From positions 62,001 to 126,000 of the forward strand of contig ML769451.1 in assembly GCA_009733575.1 (NCBI GenBank): a stretch of 64,000 bases of DNA, read 5' to 3'. How positions within the stretch are numbered: position 1 is the stretch's first letter; the number at the start of each line of letters is the position of its first letter. The notes under the pieces are model-generated. The model worked only from the letters and a program-made list of their open reading frames with translations, was not told the origin of the DNA and searched no databases. The position numbers were made by a program, and so were the translations under genes. The DNA comes from Gymnopus androsaceus JB14. Lineage: Eukaryota; Basidiomycota; Agaricomycetes; Agaricales; Omphalotaceae. Positions 1 to 12,481 of the stretch are shown in pieces.

Positions 1-2195
1 AAAGCGGCAGACGCGTAGGGACAGGAGAGCATCGCGCGGTCAAAGCATAAAATTGCTACTTACCTGCATATTCGCCTACGAACCAGCGGGTGGAATTTCT
101 CGGATAACTGTCAAAGAAAAACGCGAAGGTTTCAAAGAATGTCGCGGTGTCGTACTGATGGAAATCGACTATACGCCTGCCGGTGAGTTTCACTTGTTGC
201 AAAAAGAAACAGCAGGACATACTTCGCTTATACGGAGGGTCTAAAGCCAAAGAGGGAAGACTCGTGGCAAGGAATTGCATCTCCGGATATTCAGCACCGA
301 TGGCATTGACGAAGGCACTCCATCTATATGCGGCATATCTAGGCATCAAGGTCAGCCTCCTTTTGTATTGAGAACAAGGTAAAGAAACCCTACGTCGTTT
401 CCTGGAACTAAGAATTCGGGAGAAGGAAAAAAAAACTTTGAGCAAAAAAAAGCTGGGCGAGTGCTGCCAGCCAAGGCTACCTGATCTTCATTCCCACTAT
501 CCAGAGCACGGTCAGTAACAGAGTAAACTAGTGCGATTGAAGCACTTACATTTCGATAAATCTTAGAGCATATGGTTCTTCCCTCCCAAGGCTAGCTCTC
601 ACTTGGCCCCACTTTGTACTCGTATTACCAGTGATAAATTCGATTTCGTTTAATACATCGTCAATGTAGGCTGTAAATCCGCTCGGGAACTATTGGCCAC
701 TCCAACGTGGTATAATTCCCGAGTGCTATGCCGTCCCATACGCCTGCATGGAATTTTGATTGGTTTGGTCTTGATGCAAGGAGCAGGATAGGAAGTCTCA
801 CCAAGAATGGGTTCCTAAATATGTGAGCAAGGTACGTTAAATAAATCAAACGAAATATGGTGAGGAAAGACTACGAACTGCGCCCAAATCTTCTGCCCAA
901 TTAAGGTACTCCAATAAGCCCTATGAAAAAAAAAGGAATCAATGAAACAATCGACGGAGGAATTCAACATACTCACAAGCCCGTCAGTGTTAGGGTAACT
1001 CCAAGTTCCAATACGACCGGGTCGGTCTTCCAACCTGGAATTGCATATGAGCCAGGCATCATTCGGTAGACATGCATGTGTCCTACGGTCCAATCGTCTC
1101 GTTCCATTTCCATCGTGTATCGATACTATCACCCTATGACAAGTTAATTTCAGCATTCAAATTGCAAACAAAAATGCGATTAATACTTCAAGATTATTCC
1201 CTCCAGGGAATCTCCACACTGTAGGATTCGTCGCAGCCATGGCCTCAGCTAAATCGATCCGCATACCATTTGGCCTCCCATTGTACGTCGGAGGGAATAA
1301 GGAGAATAATCCAAAATAGACAGTTTGGCCTGCAGCAGCTTCTCCATCAAGAGCAACGTTGAAGACGTTATCGTCGTTTGCAGCGGAAGTGATGGGACTA
1401 AGCTCAAAAGCGAGCTTATTCCATGAGCTTGATACACCAGTGAGTGTTTGCGATGCAAAGACAGTGCCCCGAGAGGATTTTAACGAGACCGTGATTGAGC
1501 TGGCGTAGGTATCGGACTTGACGTAGAAGGACCCATTATAAGTCCATCCTTCTTGTACTTTGATACCTGGGAGTTTTCTGATCAGCAATGGATAAGGAGT
1601 AAAGTTGCCCTTAAGCGTACCCCAGTACCCGGTGTTCTCAAATCCAATGGGTCCAGAAATCACTTTGGGTATCTGCACTTGCAAACTGTTGGGAAGAGCC
1701 GCAGATATACCATCCGTCTTGGACGTCACGGAGAGACGAGCGCCATTGTATGATTGCCATGCATTGAGCGCATTTTGAGTTCCAGGAATAACACCTTGAA
1801 ATGCACGATTCTGCAGTAATTCGGCTGCAGAAGAAGTTGTAGAAGAAGTTGTATTAATTGAAAGGCGAGTTTTATTTTTTGACTAACCGTACAAACCGCC
1901 ATCACCACTAAAAGAATCCACATTAATATTCCAGATCCAGATTCCTGCGTGCAAAACTATCTACCTGTGATTTATATCCTGGCAGTGGAGTCGTCGGTCA
2001 GTAAAGAAGCAGAACGTTCTGTAATAGGACACTAACCTCCCACATGTATCCATAGAGCGTAGAAGGAATCTCATGTGTTATGTTGTTAGTGATCCGAAGA
2101 TTTAAAGCATCCGGAGGAGCTAGAGAAGATCGCACAGGAGTCACGGAGAAGAATAAGAAGCAGGCAGCTAGGTACAATTTTCCGTGGAGGGCCAT
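1..2195 (-). CDS. GH51 alpha-L-arabinofuranosidase, secreted (3' end outside window)
   Basis: Predicted to release alpha-L-arabinofuranosyl side chains from arabinan and arabinoxylan outside the cell. The start at 2195 gives a signal peptide (MALHGKLYLAACFLFF...) followed by PSTLYGYMWE, then SGDGGLY and ELLQNRAFQ, the conserved GH51 N-terminal order. Further exons carry PTVWRFPGGNNLE (about 1180-1230), GRIGTWSYPNTDGL (about 985-1025) and VWDGIALGN (about 715-750). The acid/base motif EIGNED is split by an intron; its IGNED part lies at 484-496 with the catalytic Glu codon at 487-489. The last visible exon reads VDFHQYDT and WFVGEYA, the latter containing the probable nucleophile Glu. I see at least six introns. 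The C-terminus lies beyond base 1. It is divergent from the secreted gene at 2869, with about 670 bp shared upstream. Family assignment is firm; substrate range is inferred from the family. Confidence 0.88.
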
Positions 2196-2868
2196 TGTCG
2201 CAATTGTCTGAGGGTGAATCTGAGAGTTCCTTTAAATTGTTCCTCGACTATTGCATCGCTAGAGAGTATTTCAACCCATGACTCTGGAGCAGTCTCTTCC
2301 AGAACGTTGCGTTTGCTGATGTCTTGGTCACGATGGACAGGAAGATATGTTGTGGCCGGACCGTGTTGCAGCAGTTATACAGAATTAGAATTGGAGATAG
2401 TAGATAGCGCACAAATCCACACTTGCGACAGACTTCTAGTCTCAGTAGTACAATGGCGTGAAGAGCGAGCAATTAGGCGCCCGACCCTCGCGTTGGCGCC
2501 CGAGCCAGAACCTTTTCGACGACTCACTCGGTTTCATTCAACTTTCCAGCAGGTCAGGATCTTCAACATCAAAGCGATTTGCATGTAGAAATTTCTCCTG
2601 GGATACTCCCTCACGGGTCCGTTCAATTCATCAAATCATCTGCACGAGGACAACAGATGGCTTGTTCATTTTTGGCTTTCTATTCCTTCCTTCCCTGCCA
2701 AGTAGTCCGAAGAACCAGCATAAGTTATGACATCGAAGGATATCACCGTATGCTTGATGTATTTAAGAACTCCTCAACCACCGGGTCGCGCTGTAATTCT
2801 CAGTCTAGCATGTACGTCTTGATTTGTTTTTGTACATTGCGCTCAACTGACGCAGTGTCCTTTGCAGA
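2196..2868. other. divergent intergenic region between two secreted-protein genes
   Basis: About 670 bp lie between the start codons of the GH51 gene (-) and the DUF5695-like gene (+). Short open frames occur but none shows a recognisable domain or good splice context, so I treat it as a bidirectional promoter. I could not identify a specific regulator site by eye. Confidence 0.5.
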
Positions 2869-5800
2869 ATGTGGACAACACTAGAGTTTATCGTGTGTTG
2901 GCTGTTGCTATTCGTGCATGGCCAATTCAACGATACACTTGGTCTGTCCGATGGTTTCATCTCATTCAACACGTCGACCTTTGCCGTTCAATTGGTAAAA
3001 GATTCGCAGACACTCTACTCGCTAACTACAATAAACGGAGGTTTCAACTTTATACCTCGACAGACTCATGATGGATAGACGCGCACAATGCGAGTTTAGC
3101 TTCTTGACATACCTACGTGACTCTTACTTACAACTATTTAGTGGAAACTACCATCTTGGAGATGTTACTTTTCGCGTCCGTACCGTTGGATCCACTGCTT
3201 GGATCAGCGGAGATACTTCTCAGAATCGCGTTAAACTGACTGCCTCTCCGGTATCAGGTACCACAATGGCAGCTGCTAATCTGGCACCCACTCTACCTCA
3301 GGGATCTCTTTTGAACATTACGCGCAGATGGGTGGTTTCGGATAATATCTTGGAACTCGTCATAGATGTGACCAACTCACAGAAACAGGCTGTTGAGATT
3401 GGCTCTCTGGGCTTGCCTTTGGAGTTCAACAACGTGAGCGGATGTCCTAAATGCTCCCGAATACAGACAACTGATTGAGCGTAGATTTTCACAGGTCGTA
3501 CTGCTGCACAAACTAATGAGCTATGTTCACTCTTTGACCCATACATAGGTTAGTCTTAATTATAAACAACCTCGAATATATACTGATAATCGAGATGATG
3601 TGTATAGGCGAGGACGCTGGGTAGGTTTACAGGATTTATTATCTAGTATTGAGACTTAAGCTATTTAGATATGTCCAAGTGACCCCGCTTCTAGGAACGC
3701 TTCCTCCACTCGTAGTAACCCCCTCTGCTCAGTCACCTTTCGAAGGCTGGCGTTTCCTCCCTGAATCAACTGTACTCACACCTTTCTATCAATCCCAAAC
3801 TTTTGAAGCACTGTATGAATGGCAATTCCATACATTGGCTTGGGCGGAAAACGAATGGGCTTCGACTACTTCCTGGAATGCCCCAACATCCTTCGTACTC
3901 CAGCCAGGTCAGACGCGGACCTACGGCCTCCAGTTTAGAGTCGCTCCATCTATTCGAGAGATTGAATCGACCGTTGCCTCGACTGGTCTACCCGTCGCTG
4001 TGACTGTGCCCGGAACTATACTTCCTGCTGATCAAATCGGGAAGGTTTTCCTGAACACCAACAATTCGGTGACGAATATCACAGTCTCCCCCGCTGGTGC
4101 TTTAACCTGGACTACGAATACTGATGCTAAAACTTCGGGGTGGCTGGGATACACCATTACCCCGAAAACTTGGGGCCGGTCTCGACTTTCGATAACCTAT
4201 TCTGATGGGAAACTACAGACAATCAACTACTATGTCACCAAAAACGCGACCACAGCTCTCGACAATCTAGGCAATTTCTTGACTACAGAGCAGTGGTACA
4301 CCAATACCTCAGACCCATTTCACCGAGCTCCATCGGTCATCAGCTACGATCGCTCCATCAACGCCCAAGTGACCAACGAGCAAAGGTAAAGCAATTCTTC
4401 TGTTCTTCTTAACGGATGCTCATAGGTCTGTGTTTCTAGGGCATGGATCGCTGGTTTGGAGGATGAAGGAGGTTCTGGTTCTTGGTTGGCAGCGTCTATG
4501 AAACAGTATGCGCAGCCCGATGCAGCTGAGGTGGCTTTGTTGGAACAATTTATCGACCAAACGTTGTGGGGAACTATACAGAACAGGAACAATGGTAAAC
4601 ATTTACGACTACTTTGCCTTGCATGTACTCACACTGTTTATTAGCGACCGTTAAGATGGTGCGATTTACATTCTTCTCAGAGACTTCCTGCGTCTGAATA
4701 TCATGCAGTCGGTCTATTTCTACCAACCTGCCTTGGTGCCCGGCTATGTCTACCCTTCCAACATTCGACTTTACTCAGTGGTGGTCCTGGGATGAAGCCT
4801 CTGCCTTTGCGACAAGCCGTGCTTATGACTACGTGCATGTGACAGGTATGGAGCTTTTATCGTTGAATATTCCACTGGTGACACAATGCTTCCATAAATA
4901 GCGGCTTACTGGTCAAGTGAGTGGCAGTTTGGAATCTGTTCACCTCCATTTCATAACATTTTTGTGTGCAGTGTATCGTGTTGCCCGCAATTACCCCAGT
5001 CTCGTGACAGCGCACGATTGGCAGTGGTACATCAACCAAGCTGTACTCACTGTTGCAACATTTACCGACGGCAATGTTGGATTTGCAGACGATGGACTCA
5101 TGGGAGAGACCGTCATACGCTATCTGCTGAGCGATCTTCAACGAGAAGGGTTGACTCAAAATGCCACACTGGTTCAGAGTAGGATGGAAGCACGCTGGAA
5201 GATCTGGTCTACGGATCGATTCCCGTGCGTGTTTCTTCAACGTTGTACCTTCATGCATTCATCATTGTTCTCTCTAGGTTCGGTTCCGAGATGGCATGGG
5301 ACTCGACTGGTCAGGAGGGCATTTATACGTGGTCCACCTTTTTCAACGATTCAGTAACTGCTCTCAACGCCCTCAATTCTATCATACGCATATCAGCCTG
5401 TGATTGCTCATTGGGGATATAATGGCAATGCTCGTCGTTACTGGTACATTCGTGTTATATTTCCACAGCATGTAATTGACAAAACTATAGGGACAATATA
5501 TATGCAGGAAAACTTATGCGTTACGAGCGCCAAATTCACCACTACGGTAGTGGTTTGAATGCATTACCTTTGATCGCCGCCTTTGAAGCTTCTCCTACCG
5601 ATTACTACCTTCTTCGAGCTGGATTTGGTGGTCTCAGTGGGCCGTTATCAAATATCGATGAGGACGGATTCGCTGCAGCTTCATTCGTGAGTGTCCACCG
5701 AATCTTCTCTTGCAGCTCACTCGCTCACTGCGTTTCTCGTAGCATGCTTTCCCGGACACTTTGGCCTGGGACGCTTACAGTGGAGACTACGGTATTTCAA

Positions 5801-6331
5801 TCCGTTAAATAAGTTCTTATATGGAACTAATTGGCATTCAGGCCCTAACTTCTCGGGCCATTCGATGGGTATGGGCACTTTCATCATTAACCATCCCGAT
5901 TTTGGCTGGCAAGCATTCGGAGGAAACATTATCTCCACTTCTCCTGCAGTTCAAGTCCAAATCAAGGATTCTATTCGTCGGAGGGTATTCATCGCACCTC
6001 TTGGCGCCCTACTTAGTCTCGGACGCTGGCGCGTTCTCCTGCAGTCAGCTACAACCCCACGGCACGGACGGTCACAATTACGATCACAGCAGTAGCAGAT
6101 AGCACGACTGGCGCTGCTAGTGCCCCACATGGTAGACTGGTAATATCGCAGACAGCAGCTGTTGGCGGTGGCCTGTTGAAGCCGACTATCTCTTTGGCCA
6201 CGGATGCAGGCGCGTTTGTCATCCCATTCACCAAACGGAGTTGGCACTGTGACATTGTCATAAGCCTGGATTTAAAGAAATTAAACCTCTACTGTAGTGT
6301 ACTTGTATGCTTGAAGTGTAAGTGCTCTTAA
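2869..6331 (+). CDS. secreted DUF5695-like (six-hairpin glycosidase-like) protein
   Basis: A multi-exon gene for a large extracellular protein. The start at 2869 opens with a signal peptide (MWTTLEFIVCWLLLFVHG, then QF) followed by GLSDGFISFNTSTFAVQLVKD. Later exons give NYHLGDVTFRVRTVG (about 3145), IGSLGLPLEFNN (about 3400-3435), QTRTYGLQFRVAPSIREIE (about 3910-3965), AWIAGLEDEGGSGSWLAA (about 4440) and HPDFGWQAFGGN (about 5892). This pattern recalls the fungal DUF5695 family, often described as six-hairpin-glycosidase-like; no enzymatic reaction is established for it to my knowledge. The last exon, in frame 2, ends at the stop at 6329-6331. There are many short introns and exon borders were not all resolved. 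It is divergent from a GH51 enzyme, which fits a role in plant or fungal polysaccharide use, but that is inference. Confidence 0.6.
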
Positions 6332-6833
6332 AAACGCGCTATATCCATATATGATATATCGATCGTCGATCATTCCACTTGGTCTAGTCCGCTGGACATC
6401 GAGACTTGGAACACATCCTGGCCCAACGTTCAGATGGGAGGGAGGTTTATGGTCTGCGCAGTTGAACATTGCCAAGCGTACAGTAAGTACTCTGACAGTT
6501 GCCTTAGCCGCAATTGTCGTACTTATATTACCGCTTTTATTATGTTTGTGTTCAAAGACAATTACAGTATCCTGTCAGATCCTGTCAATGTACACGTAGC
6601 GCGGATCTCCGGGTATTGCGTGGCGTTGCGCAAACAAAGATGCGCATCACAACCTTCTATGGAAAACAATGTTTTTCTTGTGCCACCCCAGGCTCCAGAT
6701 CCTGATGCACTGCAGCATGCCAGGTCAAAGGTTCCTTTTGTTTAGCAGGTCCTAGCTCTGGTGACAATGTATATAAGCAACATCATTTACTCCTTCTAGC
6801 ATCTCGTCTTTTCTTTCGTTACTATTCCGAGGT
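6332..6833. other. intergenic region with TATA-like element
   Basis: I found no supported gene here; the short frames at 6351-6745 show no domain. A TATA-like string (TATATAAG) at 6770-6777 lies 57 bp upstream of the F-box start codon and is the probable core promoter for that gene. Confidence 0.45.
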
Positions 6834-8210
6834 ATGTCCAAATTTCAGAATTCAGTCAGTTGCTCATCATTCTCAGATTTTAGTTGGTTGAGACGAATGG
6901 CTCTCCAGGCCACACATCCTATCCATTCACTACCCGTCGAAGTTTTGACCCAGATCTTCGGCTCATATTGCTCGCTGGATTCATGCTTTGCCGTGACTCT
7001 AGACCGTGGAGGAAAGATATCTACTCCCTCTCAGCCGTTAGCCAGAACCTGCTCGGTATGGAGGCAGATTGTATGTTCTCGATCGGAGTTCTGGTCTTCA
7101 TTTGACCTAAATTTCGAGTTTATGATAACTCCCGAACTCTGCGACCTTCTTATCACCTACATTCGCCATTCGGGTGCTACTGTGACACTGCGTCTAAGCA
7201 TTACGTTTCCGGATTCAGAGTCGCTGGAGGCAAGCTCTAGCAATGTCCCTACAGACATGCGCCTTGTGGTTCTTGATATACTGTTCGACCATTCAAACCG
7301 ATGGCGCGACGTCCGTATTGACATTGGACCCAAGATATTGGCTCATGCGATCTCTCGCTTGACTTTGAGACCGAAGCCTTTGCATGGATACTTTCCCAAA
7401 CTGGAGCGCTTGGACTCCCAGGACCAAGAGAGCGCATATTTCGATTACGCAGAAGAACAGTCGGAACGAAATCTGTTCCACATCTTTCGGCCTTGTCCCC
7501 AACTGCGTTCTCTTTCCGCTCACGATTCCTGGAGAGATGATCCTGTCGACTATTCGAATCTGACATATTTGAATCTTATGTATTACCGGGGACTTTCGCT
7601 TTCACCTCCACTTTCTCGCTGTCCACATCTTCGTCATTTTTCTATCGGCTGGTGCTCCATACCCGTGGACGGTGATTTCGACTATGATGGTGTCAACATA
7701 TGGTCCAACGACAATCCTTTTCATCACCGAGGTATCACTAGATTATCTCTTCCGATGTACGACGTTCATTTTGGCCACGAAATCTGGGAGGACTTGCGCT
7801 TCCCGTCATTGAGCAGTCTTGATGTTGATCAAGTCGATAATTTGGGAGAAGGAACCACAGAACTTCTCTCCATGATTTCAAAGTCGGAATGCACTTTGCG
7901 TGTGTTGGGTATCGGGAAGATGTCAACGAGCATTTTGGCCAGGTTTCTCTCGGTGGCACCTTCCCTTCACAGCTTGAATTTGATGTCCCAATACTCCTAC
8001 CACGCGTTGAGAGAAGAGGCAGAACAAATGTTTTCACCTTTGATGTGCAAGGAGTTAAAACTATCTGTCCCAGAGCTCTCTTCTCTCGTGGTCGAGTTTC
8101 ATGGCTCCCATTTACATAGTAAATCGACTACAGATGTTGCTCAACAATTCCGGGATATGGTCGTCTCTCGACTCACACCTTCTCAGTTTGTCGAACTTCA
8201 GATATTGTGA
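6834..8210 (+). CDS. F-box protein with leucine-rich C-terminal part
   Basis: An intronless 458-residue frame. After a short leader it carries a classic F-box, HSLPVEVLTQIF (about residues 30-41) with TCSVWRQIVCSRSEFWSS about 30 residues later, the arrangement seen in the large mushroom F-box families. The rest is leucine-rich and irregular (LRSLSAH, LTYLNL, CPHLRHFSIG, PSLHSLNL), like degenerate LRRs. Expected role: substrate adaptor binding Skp1 in an SCF ubiquitin ligase; the substrate is unknown. Two starts are possible: 6834, or Met at 6897 just before the F-box; the longer one is used here. A second open frame (8101-8397, different phase) follows directly, so the C-terminus may continue through a missed intron or a frameshift. 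Confidence 0.8.
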   Translation: MSKFQNSVSCSSFSDFSWLRRMALQATHPIHSLPVEVLTQIFGSYCSLDSCFAVTLDRGGKISTPSQPLARTCSVWRQIVCSRSEFWSSFDLNFEFMITPELCDLLITYIRHSGATVTLRLSITFPDSESLEASSSNVPTDMRLVVLDILFDHSNRWRDVRIDIGPKILAHAISRLTLRPKPLHGYFPKLERLDSQDQESAYFDYAEEQSERNLFHIFRPCPQLRSLSAHDSWRDDPVDYSNLTYLNLMYYRGLSLSPPLSRCPHLRHFSIGWCSIPVDGDFDYDGVNIWSNDNPFHHRGITRLSLPMYDVHFGHEIWEDLRFPSLSSLDVDQVDNLGEGTTELLSMISKSECTLRVLGIGKMSTSILARFLSVAPSLHSLNLMSQYSYHALREEAEQMFSPLMCKELKLSVPELSSLVVEFHGSHLHSKSTTDVAQQFRDMVVSRLTPSQFVELQIL

Positions 8211-8446
8211 TCAATTCCAGACCAGCTCAATACCGGAAGTAGTAGATCTCGATGCTCTTTTTAAATTCTTCCGGGCTCATTGCGACAGCACGATCAAGGA
8301 AGACTTTCATCTTAAATTGACTTTCCAAGTAAATAGTAGTACAAAGAAATTGAATTGGTACGTTCACTATGTATCTTACAATATACAAATCTGTTAGGAA
8401 TTAATCATGGTACCGTTCATTATTGAAAAGACAGAGGGGCAAATCT

Positions 8447-11178
8447 CTAAGGAGAATCGATATTCTTATTCTTCTCGTCGTGATTTTCGTTGCGGACTTC
8501 GTGGGCTTGAGTCTTTTCGTGTGCGCGCTGTGAAAGAGTTGGAACCCAGGATGCCGATTTCCAGGGCTTGACTCCAGATCTGTACATTTCGTCCACTTCC
8601 TCCAAAGTTAGGCCCTTCGTTTCCGGGATGAAGAAATACACATAGATGAAGGCAACAACGAGCATTGCACAGAAAATGAGGAGAATGAACGTTCCGATGC
8701 TAAAGAGAAACATTAGAGATGTTATGTAGTCTGGATGTCTTTCGCTTACTCAACGGCAATTTTTGGAGCAAAGAAACCTGTCAGTTTGTAGTCAGTGAGC
8801 TGCTTAATGGCCAAATGATGCCAAGGGAAAAAGCACAGAGCGTTCAGCCAGCAACCTCCAGAGCAGTTAAGCAAGACTGCTCTAAAGGTTTGATTTGACC
8901 GCTTTGGACTTTGCCCCGGATAATTACCCACCCAACAAAAAGTTCCAAACCTTTTCCTCTTAGTTAGCAGCTTCCTAGAACGATAGATATGAGTTGTATA
9001 CTCACCCAATTCGTGGCACTTCCGAGAGCGATGGCTTTGGGCCGGATACGCAGAGGGAAAGATTCACCAAGGTACACCCATCTACATAGGAAGCACGTAT
9101 TAGCTTAGTATACAGCTGCAGCATATAGTGAAGAGACACACGGAGTGGGACCCCAGAACATAGAGAAGCCGAAGACATGCAACACCGCGAACGCAATGAG
9201 CACATCCCCTCCTTGTTTATTACGCGAGGTCAGTTGGGCTTGATGTGTACCTGTTGGCGCGAGTGTAAAGTGACCGCTTACGCCGGCCTGATCAAGAACA
9301 TGTATTAGACAACATATCAGAGCAAAATTGTTCACTGACAATGAGCGCGCACACGGCTTGCCAAGCTGCGCCGATGAGGAGAAGCCTTCTACGACCCGTT
9401 TTCTCAATCAGGTACTAGTTTTTCATTAGCATTGTGATGACAAGTTCAAGTAAGAAAACGCGTACCAAGCAAGGAATAGTACCGATAACTGATACTCCAC
9501 CGAGAATCACTTGAATCACGTATGGACTCAACTGCGTCCCAGCAGACTGGAAGAATGTATCACCGTAGTAGTCTAAAGAGAAAAGGCAGTATGCCTATCA
9601 GTCGCAAACCACACGGTAATTTTGACTCACAATAGAAGTTTTGCCCATTAAGCTGTTGGAGGAATTGGAGCATCATTCCGTTCACAGTTCTCTTCCACAA
9701 CCCGTTTTCGAGAGAGAAACATTCCATCCACGTCGCCTTCCCGCCTTCATTTTCTACGTCGATAGCGTATTGCAATTCATCGACATATCCCTCAACGAGG
9801 GGATCATCGAGAGGAACACTGTTCAGTGTGGCAATGACCCTACAGGCTTCTTCCCGTCTGCCAATACCGAGAAGATGACGCCTGAGAAAAAAACTTTGGC
9901 ATAGGCAGACGAACGATAGAAGGAGGAAAACCTACGGCGATTCCGGCAGGAAAAAAATACCCGAGAGCAGAACGAATCCCCAAACCAACTGGAGACCAAC
10001 AGGAATCTCCAAGAAGCAGGTCCTACATGTCAATGATAAGAAAATCTTTTGATAAAAACTGAAATTGAAAGCGGACCTGCAATGGCATGTGTTGCAAGAT
10101 CCAAGATATAACTCAGGAAGATACTGAAATGAAATGGTTAAGCAATTAATCCAGGTAAAGGCATATTGACCCACCCAGAAATAATCTGCACCTGGTACAG
10201 CACCAACAGGGTTCCTCGGAGCGCCTTCGGAGCAGTCTCTCCATTGTAGAGTCTATATTAACAGGACGGTCAGTTCAATGCTTTCTTGTTATCGACGATT
10301 ATCTCCACGCACGGTACAATAGCTAGTAAGGAAGTAAACGATCAGGGATCTGTTCTATCATCGAAGAGAACTACTGGACACACCAGACATCGCTCCAACG
10401 CCGAGACCAGCAATAAATCGTCCAATAGCTTATTTGCACTATGGAGTGCACTGTGGCCACCTGTATCACGACACCGACAGTGAAGACCCCAGCCCAGATG
10501 ATGATAGTAGGTCGGCGACCAAAGCGATCAGCTGTGAATGCTTGTCCAAGGGCACCACTACACATCCGTTTGAACAACTCTGATCAACTGAGCATCGAAA
10601 AGAGAAGCTTACACAAAAGTACTGTAAGATGGCGATTCGTGAGCAAGGACATTTCGAAACAACAGGTAACCAGCCTACCCAGCGGACAAAAGAGACGTTA
10701 TGATGGCTTGACGATCGCTGGAAAGCGTGAAAGATCCATCTGCATTCTCTTGACCGAATCGTTCCACAAAGTTAGGCATAATCAGAAGACCCTGTAGTCC
10801 ACTCAGCAACGCAAAAATTCCCAGATGATGCAAGAGCCGTACAGAAATAACACCAATGTCATATCCGAACAAGCTAGAGGTTTGGAAGAGCAGTAGGGCA
10901 GACGTTCAATGGATGGGAGCATTAGTAAAAGACATAATATACGTACAATCCTGAGGAGGAGAAGGATCGGGAGCGAGAGAGAGGGTAAAAGGTGGAGGAA
11001 AAGATCAATCCAGTTTTTCAATCTCTTCATCGGCGCTGATACCAAGGAAATCTTACCTCCTACAAACAGAGCAACATTAGTCCAAAAAATCAAGAATGCA
11101 TATCGTTTAAAACCCACCGAAAGCAACAAAGATTGCGAGGAGGATGGCCCTCCTATTCGTTGGGACCGCGGCTACCAT
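8447..11178 (-). CDS. MFS sugar transporter (hexose/sugar porter family)
   Basis: A twelve-helix major facilitator that moves sugars across the plasma membrane. The start at 11178 gives [21 protein letters not shown], followed after introns by [31 protein letters not shown] (the GRR signature of loop 2-3), [15 protein letters not shown] (the PESP motif before the central loop), [32 protein letters not shown] (the QQxxGxNxxxYY helix 7 motif) and the terminal signature [17 protein letters not shown] (about 8590-8630), then a short hydrophilic tail to the stop at 8447. There are at least ten introns, and only a few coding bases seem to separate the first two. It lies tail to tail with the F-box gene. 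Family is clear; the exact sugar cannot be read from sequence. Confidence 0.87.
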
Positions 11179-12481
11179 GGTCAAAGTTCAGATAGACTTC
11201 AGCAAAGAGCGGTTTCGGAGAGGTTACTCTAGAACCACGAAGACGTGGGAAAGGCTCCAACAGGCTCCAACTTGCTTTTAAACCACGGGAAAAGGAAGGG
11301 TAAGATTCACAAGAGGAAGGCCGGATGCGGAGGACTGCTGCATAATGTATCAATATTCGCGTGAAGAGCATTCAGTAGGCGGGCCGGACACACAGAAAAA
11401 CTTTGGGAAAAATGGCGTGCGTGACCATGTTCCCGCTGATGGACGCAGGAAGAACGAAGAGCGTCATTGCTTGTTGTTATCCTGTTAAATTTATTTCAGG
11501 AAGACGAAGAGGCGCAAAAATGAGAGAACAAGTCCTTACGGGGCTCAAGAATCATCTCCACGGACCGGGGTCTTGTTGTCCCGTTGTTATCCTCCCGCAG
11601 TCTTGCTTGAAGTTCAGAACAGGTGCCGATGCAAACGCTCCCTTGCATGGCTGAACACTTTATCATTTGGCAAAAGTAGTCAAAGAAAGCGAATGGAGGT
11701 CAGTGGAAGTGGCTCTGTGACCAGATTAGTTCTTGGATCGTTTCCTATAACATATGATATTGGAATCAGGCATCAGCCCCAGCTGCCCATTCCACATCGG
11801 CCCCGCAACAACTGGGTGCTGATCCTTGGTTTAACCATTGATTAAAGGGGTCTTCTAGCTCTAACAGGCACCTTCTCCCATTCAAACAATCCTCTGAAGA
11901 ACCGAGGTCAAAGCGGGTCGTACTAAACGCTTGCACCTGATTCGGATGAGCCCCTATTGCTGTCGTGCTCCGATGAAGAAAATATTTTGATAGAAGAGCA
12001 GGTTCAAGGGCGCGACCCCATCCAATGGTGCAAAGCAGCTGCACTCTACTTAGTATGGTGACTGGTCGGGATTGAAAAGTTCCAACTTCACTTGCAATGT
12101 TGACATGCGAATGAATACGATTCCGATAGAAAAGATGGGTTTGACGAAATTTGAGCAGTTTCCGACGCAATATACGACTTGCGTCGCGAGAAAGTTAGGC
12201 AGAGACAAGCTTGGTCAACTTGGACTTGACGGTGAAGAATCTGAAGATGAATTTTCGGAAAGGTTCAGCTTTGACGTGCCGTTGATCTGCCGCCACGTTT
12301 TTTCTCGGAGTCCTCATCTTGCCCTCATCGTACTCATCCGCCTGCGGTTAGCAGTTAGTCTTCTTCCCATCTCAATATGTGCCACAGGATTTGCTGGTTG
12401 CACTTTTGGTACCGGTGTCGTCATAAATAACTGCGCACTACCGACTTAGGCTCGGAGCATCGCTAGTATGACAGGCTGCTT
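11179..12481. other. intergenic region, 1.3 kb
   Basis: Upstream of the transporter (-) and of the fragment at 12482 (+). Open frames at 11403-11845 and 12072-12449 have no recognisable domain, unusual composition and no convincing splice partners. I see no RNA gene or mobile element. Confidence 0.4.

Noticed and set aside
12072..12449. 125-codon plus-strand frame upstream of the 12482 fragment
   Set aside because: No recognisable domain, no continuous splice path into 12482 and unusual composition.
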